Positions 35,347 to 43,292 of a stretch of DNA of 64,000 bases are shown one piece after another. The position numbers and the translations under genes were made by a program. This DNA comes from Accumulibacter appositus. Lineage in GTDB: Bacteria > Pseudomonadota > Gammaproteobacteria > Burkholderiales > Rhodocyclaceae. The notes under the pieces are model-generated. The model was not told where the DNA came from and ran no database searches. It worked only from the letters and a program-made list of their open reading frames with translations. The stretch lies in assembly GCF_035440685.1 (NCBI RefSeq), contig NZ_DAORMW010000016.1; one strand, written 5' to 3'. Position 1 is the first letter of the stretch. The number at the start of each line of letters is the position of its first letter.

Positions 35347-36222
35347 TCAGTGGACTGTCGGTGGCGTATCGGCGGCAGACGGGTGGGCAGCGAAAAGCTT
35401 CTCGATCGCCTGCGCGTCGAAACGGTATTGACGATTGCAGATGTCGTCCTTGATCAGCACTTCGCCCTGCTCGCGGAGCGTCGCATAGACCTCTTCGCGG
35501 CCGAGCGAAAGCAGCAGCGAACGCACTTTGTCCCAGTCCTCCGGGCAGTTGTGAGTGACCGGCCTGGCTGGAAAAAGGCGCACCGTTTCCTCGCCAAAGA
35601 GACGCAGCAGCAGTTCTTCGGCGGGCAGCGAGAGTAGCTCGCTCGGCTTGACCGTTGCGGCAAGCGCCTCGATGCGCGTCCAGCCGTCGGCGTCGCGCTG
35701 CTCGGCAGTCGGCAGACGCTGCAGGAAGAGTCCGGCCGCGCCGTCCGCGGAAGCGGTGAGAAACAGGCGCGCGGGCTGCTGATCGGACTGCCCCAGGTAG
35801 TGTTCGAAGATTTCGGCGATGCTGTCGCCGACGAGCGGCACGATGCTTTGGTAGGGCTCGCGCATCGACGCCATGTCGAGTACCAGTTGCAGCTGCCCGT
35901 CGCCTAGCAGCTCCGCCGCCGAGCCGTCTTCGATCGCGGCGGCGCATTTGGCCATGCCGCGGATCTGCAATTCTTCGTTGCAATCGATGACCAGCAGCGA
36001 GAGTGCGCCGTTGCCGCGCAGCTGGATGCTCAGCCGGCCGGCTTGTTTGAGCTTGCCGCCGAGCAACAGGGTGGTGGCGGTCATTTCTCCAAGCAGGCGG
36101 GCGACCGGTGCCGGATAGTCGCGCCTGTCGAGCATCTGCCGCCAGGCAGGTCCCAGGCGGACAACGGCCCCCGCGATGTCGAGTTCGTCGAGCAGAAAGG
36201 GGCAGAGGGTGTCGTTGGTCAT
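35347..36222 (-). CDS. hslO: Hsp33-family chaperone with altered zinc site
   Basis: A 291-residue Hsp33 homologue: an N-terminal domain with RGNGALSLLVIDCNEELQIRGMAK and YLGQSDQQPARLFL, a linker, and a C-terminal redox region. Hsp33 binds unfolded proteins after oxidation releases zinc from four Cys (CxC and CxxC). Here the first pair reads HNCPED and the second DDICNRQYRF, so only two of the four Cys are present, while flanking residues (LLSLGREEVYATLREQGEV) are well conserved. Redox switching may therefore differ. It overlaps the ArsC-like gene in an ATGA arrangement. Confidence 0.88.
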   Translation of the reverse strand: MTNDTLCPFLLDELDIAGAVVRLGPAWRQMLDRRDYPAPVARLLGEMTATTLLLGGKLKQAGRLSIQLRGNGALSLLVIDCNEELQIRGMAKCAAAIEDGSAAELLGDGQLQLVLDMASMREPYQSIVPLVGDSIAEIFEHYLGQSDQQPARLFLTASADGAAGLFLQRLPTAEQRDADGWTRIEALAATVKPSELLSLPAEELLLRLFGEETVRLFPARPVTHNCPEDWDKVRSLLLSLGREEVYATLREQGEVLIKDDICNRQYRFDAQAIEKLFAAHPSAADTPPTVH

Positions 36223-36605
36223 CGGTCCGTTGCCAAAAAGCGGCTGGCGTAGTGTTCAGGATCAAAGCCGATCAGCAAGGCGTCCCCGGTATCGATCAGC
36301 GGACGTTTGATCAGGCCGGGGTGCGCGGCCATCAGCATCAGCGCCCTGGCTTCGTCGAGGTCGGCGCGCTCGTCGTCCGCAAGCCGCCTCCAGGTCGTGC
36401 CGCGCTTGTTGAGCAGCAGCTCCCAGCTGGCGCGGCGGCTCCAGTCGGCGAGTTGGTCGACGCTGATGCCCGCCTTGCGATAGTCGACGAAGTCACAGGC
36501 AATGCCGTGATCGGCCAGCCAGGCGAACGCCTTCTTCATCGTGTCGCAATTCCGGATGCCGAAAATGCGCAGGCGGCGGCGAGACGGGTGCTGGTCGGCG
36601 GTCAT
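36219..36605 (-). CDS. ArsC/Spx-family protein (YffB-like)
   Basis: A 128-residue thioredoxin-fold protein of the arsenate reductase/Spx superfamily. It begins RLRIFGIRNCDTMKKAFAWL, with a single Cys in NCDTMKKA as in YffB-type proteins (the glutathione-dependent subgroup), then FVDYRKAGIS, LLNKRGTTWR and the conserved cis-Pro segment HPGLIKRPLID. The natural substrate of this subgroup is not known; arsenate reduction should not be assumed. It overlaps hsp33 by four bases and follows nadA by 28 bases. Confidence 0.85.
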   Translation of the reverse strand: MTADQHPSRRRLRIFGIRNCDTMKKAFAWLADHGIACDFVDYRKAGISVDQLADWSRRASWELLLNKRGTTWRRLADDERADLDEARALMLMAAHPGLIKRPLIDTGDALLIGFDPEHYASRFLATDR

Positions 36606-36633
36606 CGGGTTCCGGGCTGGCGGGCCGAAGGTG

Positions 36634-37731
36634 TCAGGATACGGTGAGCATCCGCTCCAGCGCCACTTTGGCGAGTTCGGCCTCGTGCTCGGGAACCTGG
36701 ATTGGGTTGACCACCTTGCCGTCGGCGAGATTCTCCAGCGTCCACGCCAGGTGTTGCGGGTCGATGCGCTGCATGGTCGAGCACATGCACACCGTTGGCG
36801 CCATGAACTGGACGATCTTGCCTTCGTGACGGACTTCTTCGGCCAGACGGTTGACCAGATTGAGTTCGGTGCCGACCAGCCAGCGGGTGTTCGGGCTGGC
36901 TTCCTTGATGGTGCGCACGATGTGTTCGGTGGAGCCGACGAAATCGGACTGCCGGCAGACCTCGAAGCTGCATTCGGGGTGCGAAATGACCAGTCCGTCG
37001 GGATGCTGGTTGCGGAACCGCAGGATGTGCGCCGGCTGGAACATCTGGTGCACCGAGCAATGGCCTTTCCAGAGCAGCAGTTTCGCGTGCCTGATTTGCT
37101 CGACGCTGAGGCCGCCCATTTCGAGGTCGGGATCCCAGACTTCCATCTCGTCGAGGGCGATGCCCATCTTGTGGCCAGTCCAGCGCCCGAGGTGCTGGTC
37201 GGGGAAGAAGAGGATCTTTTCCCGACGCCCGAAGGCCCAGGTGGCAATCGTCCCGGCGTTCGAGGAGGTGCACACGATGCCGCCGTGGGCGCCGCAGAAA
37301 GCCTTGAGATCGGCAGCCGAATTGATGTAGGTCACCGGCGTCACCTGCTGGTCAACGTCGAGCACTTCGCCGAGTTCCCGCCAGCAGCGTTCGACCTTGG
37401 CAAGATTGGCCATGTCGGCCATCGAGCAGCCAGCGGCGAGGTCGGGGAGAATGGCCGTCTGCCCCGGCTGCGACATGATGTCGGCGACTTCGGCCATGAA
37501 ATGAACGCCGCAGAAGACGATGTACTGCGCTTCGGTCTGCGACGCCAGGCGAGCGAGTTTCAGCGAGTCGCCGGTGAGGTCCGCGTACTGATAGACATCG
37601 GCGCGCTGGTAGTGGTGGCAGAGCAGCACGGCCTTGTTGCCGAGCCGTTCGCGGGCGGCGCGAATGCGCTGATGACAGGCGTCGTCCTGCAACTGGTTGA
37701 ATTTGTCGAAGCTGATGGTGGCAGTTGGCAT
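36634..37731 (-). CDS. nadA: quinolinate synthase
   Basis: A 365-residue [4Fe-4S] enzyme that condenses iminoaspartate with dihydroxyacetone phosphate to give quinolinate for NAD synthesis. Family landmarks are LCHHYQRADVYQYADLTGDSLKLAR-type start sequence, IVFCGVHFMAEVADI, VTYINSAADLKA, CTSSNAGTIATWAF, SHPECSFEVCRQSDFVGST and VCMCSTMQRIDPQHLAWTLEN. Cluster Cys candidates lie in FCGVHF, FEVC and MCSTM. I chose ATG at 37731 (MPTATISF). nadB and nadC are not adjacent. The gene lies between the rhodanese and the ArsC-like gene on the same strand. Confidence 0.95.
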   Translation of the reverse strand: MPTATISFDKFNQLQDDACHQRIRAARERLGNKAVLLCHHYQRADVYQYADLTGDSLKLARLASQTEAQYIVFCGVHFMAEVADIMSQPGQTAILPDLAAGCSMADMANLAKVERCWRELGEVLDVDQQVTPVTYINSAADLKAFCGAHGGIVCTSSNAGTIATWAFGRREKILFFPDQHLGRWTGHKMGIALDEMEVWDPDLEMGGLSVEQIRHAKLLLWKGHCSVHQMFQPAHILRFRNQHPDGLVISHPECSFEVCRQSDFVGSTEHIVRTIKEASPNTRWLVGTELNLVNRLAEEVRHEGKIVQFMAPTVCMCSTMQRIDPQHLAWTLENLADGKVVNPIQVPEHEAELAKVALERMLTVS

Positions 37732-37794
37732 GTTCGGGTACTCGGACACTCGGGGCAATCGCACAGAGCCCAGACCGGGCTGGCGGAAAAAAGT

Positions 37795-38244
37795 TCAGCT
37801 ACGCCAGGGCAGGCCGGCGTGACGCCAACCGCCAATCTTGCCGCGTTGGCCCTTGGCGTCCTTGTCACCCTCGAAGCCCTCGAGCACGTTGTAGCAATCG
37901 GCCTGCGCCTCCTGGCTGGCCAGTGCTGCCGCATTGTGCGAACGTGCACCGCTGCGGCAGATGAACATTAGCAGCGCTTCGCGATCGACCTGCTTCTTGA
38001 GTTGCGCCACGAAATGGTTGTTCGGCTTGTTGTCGGGGTAGCTCAGCCACTCGATCTCGATCGCGCCGGGGATACGTCCGACCCAATCCCACTCGGCGCG
38101 CGTGCGCACATCGACCAGCTTGGCTCCCGGTGCCAGTTGCCACACCTCGTGGGCTTCCTGCGGTGTCAGTGCGCCCGCGTAGGGGAGGCCCAGCTCGCGT
38201 CCGCGTTCCTGAGCCAGCTGCAGCAGATCGGTCAATCTTCCCAT
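37795..38244 (-). CDS. rhodanese-domain sulfurtransferase
   Basis: A 149-residue single-domain rhodanese. It has GAKLVDVRTRAEWDWVGRIPGA, the catalytic Cys loop FICRSGARS (six-residue CRSGAR loop of sulfur transferases) and VLEGFEGDKDAKGQRG followed by GWRHAGLPW. It probably accepts and passes sulfane sulfur; the partner is unknown. The ATG at 38244 gives the normal family length; the frame remains open upstream into the glnA control region. It is divergent from glnA. Confidence 0.88.
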   Translation of the reverse strand: MGRLTDLLQLAQERGRELGLPYAGALTPQEAHEVWQLAPGAKLVDVRTRAEWDWVGRIPGAIEIEWLSYPDNKPNNHFVAQLKKQVDREALLMFICRSGARSHNAAALASQEAQADCYNVLEGFEGDKDAKGQRGKIGGWRHAGLPWRS

Positions 38245-38360
38245 GGCACCCGCCGAGTGTAGTTGCACAAGGGGCGCAGTATAAACCGAGAAATGGGCGT
38301 TGACCGCTCCCTTGCGCGCGCCGAAGGTCGCTGCGCGAGTGCGTTCGAGTCGGCTGCTGC

Positions 38361-38375
38361 GCACCGGAAGAGTGC
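38361..38375. promoter_or_regulatory. NtrC box 1 upstream of glnA
   Basis: GCAC-N7-GTGC (GCACCGGAAGAGTGC), the NtrC dyad. Its centre is exactly 31 bp, about three helical turns, from box 2, so the two dimers would bind the same DNA face. Confidence 0.6.
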
Positions 38376-38391
38376 GTCGCTTTTGGTATTT

Positions 38392-38406
38392 GCACTATCG
38401 TGGTGC
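38392..38406. promoter_or_regulatory. NtrC box 2 upstream of glnA
   Basis: GCACTATCGTGGTGC matches the NtrC consensus (GCACY-N5-GGTGC) completely. Its centre lies about 95 bp upstream of the predicted sigma-54 start, comparable to the enhancer position at glnA in enteric bacteria. Confidence 0.75.
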
Positions 38407-38468
38407 GAGAAAAAGCCCAAGAACGCGAAATCGGCTTGTGGCACAATAAAAACCCCGCAGGGCATGAG

Positions 38469-38485
38469 TTGGCACGTTTTCTGCT
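38469..38485 (+). promoter_or_regulatory. sigma-54 (-24/-12) promoter of glnA
   Basis: TTGGCACGTTTTCTGCT carries GG-N10-GC with a full TTGGCAC -24 block. It lies about 65 bases upstream of the glnA start. The gap 38245-38552 holds this promoter and the two NtrC boxes; no gene was seen in it. Confidence 0.75.
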
Positions 38486-38552
38486 CTCATTTCCCTCGTA
38501 CCTATTTTCTACTGCCGCCGGTTGAGCCGGCACCTGTTCAGGAGACTCTGCA

Positions 38553-39968
38553 ATGGCAAGCCCGCAAGACGTGATCAACATGGTCAAGGAAAACGAGGCG
38601 AAGTTCGTCGACTTCCGCTTCACCGACACCCGTGGCAAGGAGCAGCACGTAACCGTGCCGGTCAGCGCTTTCGACGAAGACAAGTTCGAAAATGGGCACG
38701 CTTTCGATGGCTCGTCGATTTCGGGCTGGAAGGGTATTCAGGCCTCGGACATGCAGTTGATGCCCGATCCGAGCACTGCCTACATCGACCCCTTCTTCGA
38801 CGAAACGACCCTCGTCCTGACCTGCGATGTCGTCGATCCGGCCGACGGTCGTGGCTACGACCGCGATCCACGCTCGATCGCCAAGCGCGCCGAAGCCTAT
38901 CTCAAGTCCTCCGGGGTCGGCGATACGGCGTATTTCGGTCCTGAGCCCGAGTTCTTTGTTTTCGACTCGGTGGCCTGGAACGTCGACATGTCGGGTTGTT
39001 CGCTGAAGATCTACTCGGACGAAGCGGCTTGGGCGAGTGGCGAAAAATCCGAGGGTGAGGGCGGTAGCGGCCATCGTCCGGGCGTCAAGGGCGGTTATTT
39101 CCCGGTCCCTCCGGTCGATAGCCTGCATGACATCCGCTCGGCAATGGTGCTGACCCTGGAGTCGATCGGCGTGCCGGTCGAAGTGCATCACCACGAAGTC
39201 GCCACTGCCGGGCAGTGCGAGATCGGTACCGTGTTCAACACCTTGGTCAAGCGCGCGGACTGGACGCAGCAGTTGAAGTACGTGGTGCACAACGTCGCCC
39301 ATCAGTACGGCAAGACGGCAACCTTCATGCCCAAGCCTATTGTCGGTGACAATGGTTCCGGAATGCACGTTCACCAGTCGATCTGGAAAGACGGCAAGAA
39401 CATGTTTGCCGGCAACGGCTACGCCGGCCTGTCGGAAACGGCCTTGTTCTATATCGGCGGGATCATCAAGCACGCCAAGGCGCTGAATGCGATTACCAAC
39501 CCGGGTACCAACTCGTACAAGCGCCTGGTGCCGCACTACGAGGCGCCGACCAAGCTGGCGTATTCGGCCAAGAACCGTTCCGCTTCGATCCGCGTGCCGC
39601 ACGTCGCGTCCGACAAGGCGCGGCGCATCGAAACGCGTTTCCCCGATCCGATCGCCAACCCCTACCTGTGCTTTGCGGCGCTGCTGATGGCCGGCCTTGA
39701 TGGCATCCAGAACAAGATTCATCCCGGGGATCCTGCGGACAAGAACCTCTACGATCTGCCGCCGGAGGAAGACGCCAAAATCCCGACCGTTTGCGCCAGC
39801 CTGGAAGAAGCGCTTGCCGCGCTCGACGTGGATCGCGAGTTTCTGACCCGTGGCGGTGTTTTTTCGGACGAGTGGATCGACGCCTTCATCGAACTGAAGA
39901 TGGACGAGGTCAACAAGGTTCGCATGACCACTCACCCGGTCGAGTTCGATCTGTACTACAGCTGCTGA
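38553..39968 (+). CDS. glnA: glutamine synthetase, type I
   Basis: A 471-residue dodecameric GSI enzyme that makes glutamine from glutamate, ammonia and ATP. Motifs: FDGSSISGWKGI, YFGPEPEFFVFD, VEVHHHEVATAGQCEIG, MPKPIVGDNGSGMHVHQS (ATP-binding), NPGTNSYKRLVPHYEAP and RIETRFPDPIANPYL. Tyr400 in KNLYDLPPEE is the expected adenylylation site, so activity should be tuned by GlnE. AGGAGA precedes the ATG. Two NtrC boxes and a sigma-54 promoter lie upstream, and a terminator follows directly; ntrB and ntrC are further downstream. Confidence 0.98.
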   Translation: MASPQDVINMVKENEAKFVDFRFTDTRGKEQHVTVPVSAFDEDKFENGHAFDGSSISGWKGIQASDMQLMPDPSTAYIDPFFDETTLVLTCDVVDPADGRGYDRDPRSIAKRAEAYLKSSGVGDTAYFGPEPEFFVFDSVAWNVDMSGCSLKIYSDEAAWASGEKSEGEGGSGHRPGVKGGYFPVPPVDSLHDIRSAMVLTLESIGVPVEVHHHEVATAGQCEIGTVFNTLVKRADWTQQLKYVVHNVAHQYGKTATFMPKPIVGDNGSGMHVHQSIWKDGKNMFAGNGYAGLSETALFYIGGIIKHAKALNAITNPGTNSYKRLVPHYEAPTKLAYSAKNRSASIRVPHVASDKARRIETRFPDPIANPYLCFAALLMAGLDGIQNKIHPGDPADKNLYDLPPEEDAKIPTVCASLEEALAALDVDREFLTRGGVFSDEWIDAFIELKMDEVNKVRMTTHPVEFDLYYSC

Positions 39969-39987
39969 TCAGGTGCTGCAGAGAAGA

Positions 39988-40013
39988 GGACGGGCTTGCC
40001 CGTCCTTTTTTTT
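39988..40013 (+). terminator. rho-independent terminator of glnA
   Basis: A perfect 8-bp stem GGACGGGC/GCCCGTCC with a TT loop is followed by eight T residues, 20 bases after the glnA stop. It separates glnA transcription from the DUF4124-ntrBC genes. Confidence 0.92.
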
Positions 40014-40146
40014 GTCTGCCAATAGACCGGCTTGCGCGTTTGTATTAGTTCGGGTCATCCAATACACTCGCGTCTGACTTGCGAATCGACATGATGCGAG
40101 CCCAAGGCCGTCGGGTGGCGGGTTGCGACCAAGGAATAGGACGACG

Positions 40147-40626
40147 ATGAAAGCGCAAGACCTGTTTGTTTCGAGCGCAGCACTGCTTTCACTGCTGGCA
40201 TGGCCGGCACACGGGCAGGACATCTACAAGTGCGACGTCGATGGGCGGACGACCTACTCGAATGTTCCCACTAGCAAATGCAGAAAGCTCGTTCTCGACC
40301 CGGTCAATGTGGCGCCGGCTCCGAAGGCAGCGCGCACGCCAACACCCAGCAACTTCCCGAAAGTCGACAACCAAACGCAGAAGTCACGCGACGACGACCG
40401 CCGCCGGATTCTCGAAACCGAACTCGCGGCCGAGCAGAAGTACGCCGAGCAGGCAAAAAAAGCGCTCGCCGAGCAGGAGGCCACGGTGCTTCCCAACGAG
40501 CGCATGCAAGGTGGTGGGATCAGTGGCGGCAAGGTGGAGGAGCGGCTGCAGCCCTACAAGGACAAAGTGGCGCTGCACGAGCGCAATATCGAGGCCATCG
40601 GCAAAGAGATTGCCAATCTGCGCTGA
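40147..40626 (+). CDS. periplasmic DUF4124-domain protein
   Basis: A 159-residue exported protein: signal peptide (MKAQDLFVSSAALLSLLAWPAHG), then a DUF4124 motif (DIYKCDVDGRTTYSN, usually IYKWxDxxGxxxYSD) with two Cys (KCDV, SKCRKL), a Pro-rich spacer and a charged coiled-coil half (RRRILETELAAEQKYAEQAKKALAEQE). Function of the family is unknown. It sits between glnA and ntrB, 58 bases before ntrB, and could share a transcript with ntrBC, although no functional link to nitrogen control is known. Confidence 0.8.
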   Translation: MKAQDLFVSSAALLSLLAWPAHGQDIYKCDVDGRTTYSNVPTSKCRKLVLDPVNVAPAPKAARTPTPSNFPKVDNQTQKSRDDDRRRILETELAAEQKYAEQAKKALAEQEATVLPNERMQGGGISGGKVEERLQPYKDKVALHERNIEAIGKEIANLR

Positions 40627-40684
40627 GTCATGATTCTTGATTCACGATTCGCAGGCGGGACACCTGCAAGGCCCCTCACCAGCC

Positions 40685-41758
40685 ATGTCTGAAACTTCCT
40701 CGAATTCCTTCGGTGGGCTTGACCTGCTTTCGTCGGCGGTCATCCTGCTTGACGAGAATCTGGCTATCCGGCACATGAATCCGGCCGCCGAGAATCTACT
40801 GGCAATCAGCAGCAAGGTCTTCGTCGGTTGCCCGCTGGCTGGCGTCATCGACTGCCCACCGCGCTTCCTGGCGGCGCTCGATAGTGCGCTGAACCATGGT
40901 TGGGACTACAGCGGGCAGAACATCGATCTGCGCCTCACTGCTGGCGAGCTGTTGCCGCTGAACTGCACGGTGAACCCGGTCGATACCCCGCACGCCAGCC
41001 TGTTGGTTGAATTGTGGCCGATCGATCAGCAGCTCAGGGCAAGCCGGGAAGAGCGACTGGTGGAGCAGCAGCAAGCCAATCGCGAGCTGATCAGAAACCT
41101 GGTGCACGAAATCAAGAACCCCTTGGGGGGAATCCGAGGCGCTGCACAGCTGCTCGAGCACGAACTCAACAACCCCGGTTTGCGCGAGTACACGCAGGTA
41201 ATCATCAAGGAGGCCGATCGCCTGCAGGACCTGATGCGGCGCTTGCTGTCGCCGCACCGGCCGATGCAGCCGGGACCGGTGAATATCCACGAGATCCTGG
41301 AGCGGGTGCGCAGTCTGCTGACTGCCGAGTTTCCGACCTTGCTCACCGTGCAGCGCGATTACGATACCAGCCTGCCGGAGCTGATCGGTGATCGCGAGCA
41401 GTTGATACAGGTCTTCCTGAACCTTGCCAGGAATGCTGCGCAAGCGATCCAGCGTCAGCCCGACGACAGCGCGCGCGGCTCCGGCCAGATCACTCTGCGC
41501 ACGCGTGTCGCTCGCCAGACGACCTTGTTCAAGCGCCGCTATCGCCTGGCACTCGAAGTGCAGGTGATCGACGACGGCCCGGGCATTGCCGAAGACATTC
41601 GCGAGCGCATGTTCTACCCACTGGTTTCCGGGCGGGAAGGGGGCAGCGGCCTGGGCCTGACGCTGGCCCAGAGCTTCGTCCAGCAACACCACGGAACGAT
41701 TGATTGTGAGAGTCGGCCGGGTGGCACTTGTTTTACGATTCGCTTACCGTTGGGCTAA
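40685..41758 (+). CDS. glnL: nitrogen regulation sensor kinase NtrB
   Basis: A 357-residue cytoplasmic kinase/phosphatase that, under control of PII, phosphorylates NtrC. It has a PAS domain (residues ~12-110; SSAVILLDENLAIRHMNPAAENLL), an H-box with His141 in LVHEIKNPLGGIRGAAQLL, an N box (VFLNLARNAAQAI) and G boxes (VIDDGPGI, GGSGLGLTLAQSFV). No membrane segments. The ATG was chosen to give normal NtrB length; an upstream in-frame start at 40637 adds unrelated residues. It is followed by ntrC after 59 bases. Confidence 0.95.
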   Translation: MSETSSNSFGGLDLLSSAVILLDENLAIRHMNPAAENLLAISSKVFVGCPLAGVIDCPPRFLAALDSALNHGWDYSGQNIDLRLTAGELLPLNCTVNPVDTPHASLLVELWPIDQQLRASREERLVEQQQANRELIRNLVHEIKNPLGGIRGAAQLLEHELNNPGLREYTQVIIKEADRLQDLMRRLLSPHRPMQPGPVNIHEILERVRSLLTAEFPTLLTVQRDYDTSLPELIGDREQLIQVFLNLARNAAQAIQRQPDDSARGSGQITLRTRVARQTTLFKRRYRLALEVQVIDDGPGIAEDIRERMFYPLVSGREGGSGLGLTLAQSFVQQHHGTIDCESRPGGTCFTIRLPLG

Positions 41759-41817
41759 CTGTTGGCAGGTTTCTTGCTTAGCCGTCAGTAACATTAGCCA
41801 AGCACCTCGAGGAAGCG

Positions 41818-43254
41818 ATGAAAGCAGTCTGGATCGTTGACGACGACAAATCAATCCGCTGGGTCCTCGAAAAGACCCTGTCCCGCGAGAAAATCCCCTT
41901 GCGCAGTTTTTCGTCGGCCAGCGAAGCCTTGGCGGAACTTGATTCGGCCGGCGAGCCGCCACAGGTGCTGGTTTCCGATATCCGTATGCCGGGTCAGTCC
42001 GGGCTCGATCTGCTGCAAGTGTTCAAGGAGCGCTTCCCGGCTTTGCCGGTGATCATCATGACCGCCTACTCCGACCTGGAAAGTGCGGTGTCGGCGTTTC
42101 AGGGCGGTGCTTTCGAGTATCTGCCCAAACCTTTCGATGTCGATCAGGCGCTGGAACTGATTCGACGAGCGATCGGCGAAAGCATGCACCAGTCTGGTGC
42201 GCCAAATGAAGTAGGCCTGGTACCCGAGATTCTCGGGCAGGCTCCAGCGATGCAGGAAGTCTTTCGGGCGATTGGCCGGCTCAGCCAGTCGAGTGCCACG
42301 GTTCTGATCACCGGCGAGTCCGGTTCCGGCAAGGAACTGGTCGCGCGTGCCGTGCATCGCCACAGTCCCCGTGCCGAGCAGCCTTTCATCGCCATCAATA
42401 CCGCCGCCATTCCGCGCGACCTTCTCGAGTCCGAGCTCTTTGGTCATGAACGCGGTGCCTTTACCGGTGCGGCGGCGCAGCGACAAGGTCGTTTCGAACA
42501 GGCCGAGGGCGGGACATTGTTTCTCGACGAAATCGGCGACATGCCGGCGGAGCTGCAAACACGACTTTTGCGGGTGCTTTCGGACGGTCATTACTACCGC
42601 GTTGGCGGACATTCCCCGCTGAAGACCAAGGTCCGGATCATTGCCGCGACGCACCAGGATCTGGAGGAAAGAGTCCGCCAGGGACTCTTTCGCGAGGATC
42701 TTTTTCACCGTTTGAACGTGATCCGAGTTCGTCTACCTTGCCTGCGCGAACGCAGTGAGGATATTCCGATTCTCGCCCGCCACTTTCTGCAAAAAAGCGC
42801 CAACGAACTCGGCGTCGAGGGTAAACGTTTTTCCGACGCCGCCCTGAAGCACCTCTGCGGGCTCGATTTTTCGGGCAACGTTCGGCAACTCGAGAATCTC
42901 TGCCACTGGCTGACAGTGATGGCGCCGGGGCAACTGGTGGAAGTCACCGATCTGCCGCCGGAACTTCGTGAAGCGACGCCTGCGCCGGCGAGCAGCGATT
43001 GGCAGAGCGCGCTGGCCAAGGAAGTCGAGCGCATGCTGCTCAGCGATGCCGGTCAGGTGCACGAAAAGCTGACGCAGGCGTTCGAGCGGGTGTTGATCAA
43101 CCGCGCGCTAGCGCATACTGGTGGGCGCCGAATCGAAGCTGCACAAACCCTCGGGATCGGCCGCAACACCATTACCCGCAAGATCCAGGAACTCGGGATC
43201 GATGGCGGAAGCGCGAGCAGCGTTGACGAGCGCGAGGCCTCTTTGCCGCGATAA
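41818..43254 (+). CDS. glnG: nitrogen regulation response regulator NtrC (sigma-54 activator)
   Basis: A 478-residue enhancer-binding protein. The receiver domain carries the acidic pocket (VDDDKS) and phosphorylation site Asp54 in VSDIRMPG. The AAA+ domain has GESGSGKELVARAVH (Walker A), the sigma-54 contact loop GAFTGA, and GGTLFLDEIGDM (Walker B). A Fis-type helix-turn-helix is at the C-terminus (AHTGGRRIEAAQTLGIGRNTITRKIQEL-type, near residue 435-465). It should bind the GCAC-N7-GTGC boxes before glnA and perhaps the one before amtB. Confidence 0.97.
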   Translation: MKAVWIVDDDKSIRWVLEKTLSREKIPLRSFSSASEALAELDSAGEPPQVLVSDIRMPGQSGLDLLQVFKERFPALPVIIMTAYSDLESAVSAFQGGAFEYLPKPFDVDQALELIRRAIGESMHQSGAPNEVGLVPEILGQAPAMQEVFRAIGRLSQSSATVLITGESGSGKELVARAVHRHSPRAEQPFIAINTAAIPRDLLESELFGHERGAFTGAAAQRQGRFEQAEGGTLFLDEIGDMPAELQTRLLRVLSDGHYYRVGGHSPLKTKVRIIAATHQDLEERVRQGLFREDLFHRLNVIRVRLPCLRERSEDIPILARHFLQKSANELGVEGKRFSDAALKHLCGLDFSGNVRQLENLCHWLTVMAPGQLVEVTDLPPELREATPAPASSDWQSALAKEVERMLLSDAGQVHEKLTQAFERVLINRALAHTGGRRIEAAQTLGIGRNTITRKIQELGIDGGSASSVDEREASLPR

Positions 43255-43292
43255 TCGGCGATAATGGCGACTTTCACGGTAATGACGAAGCC

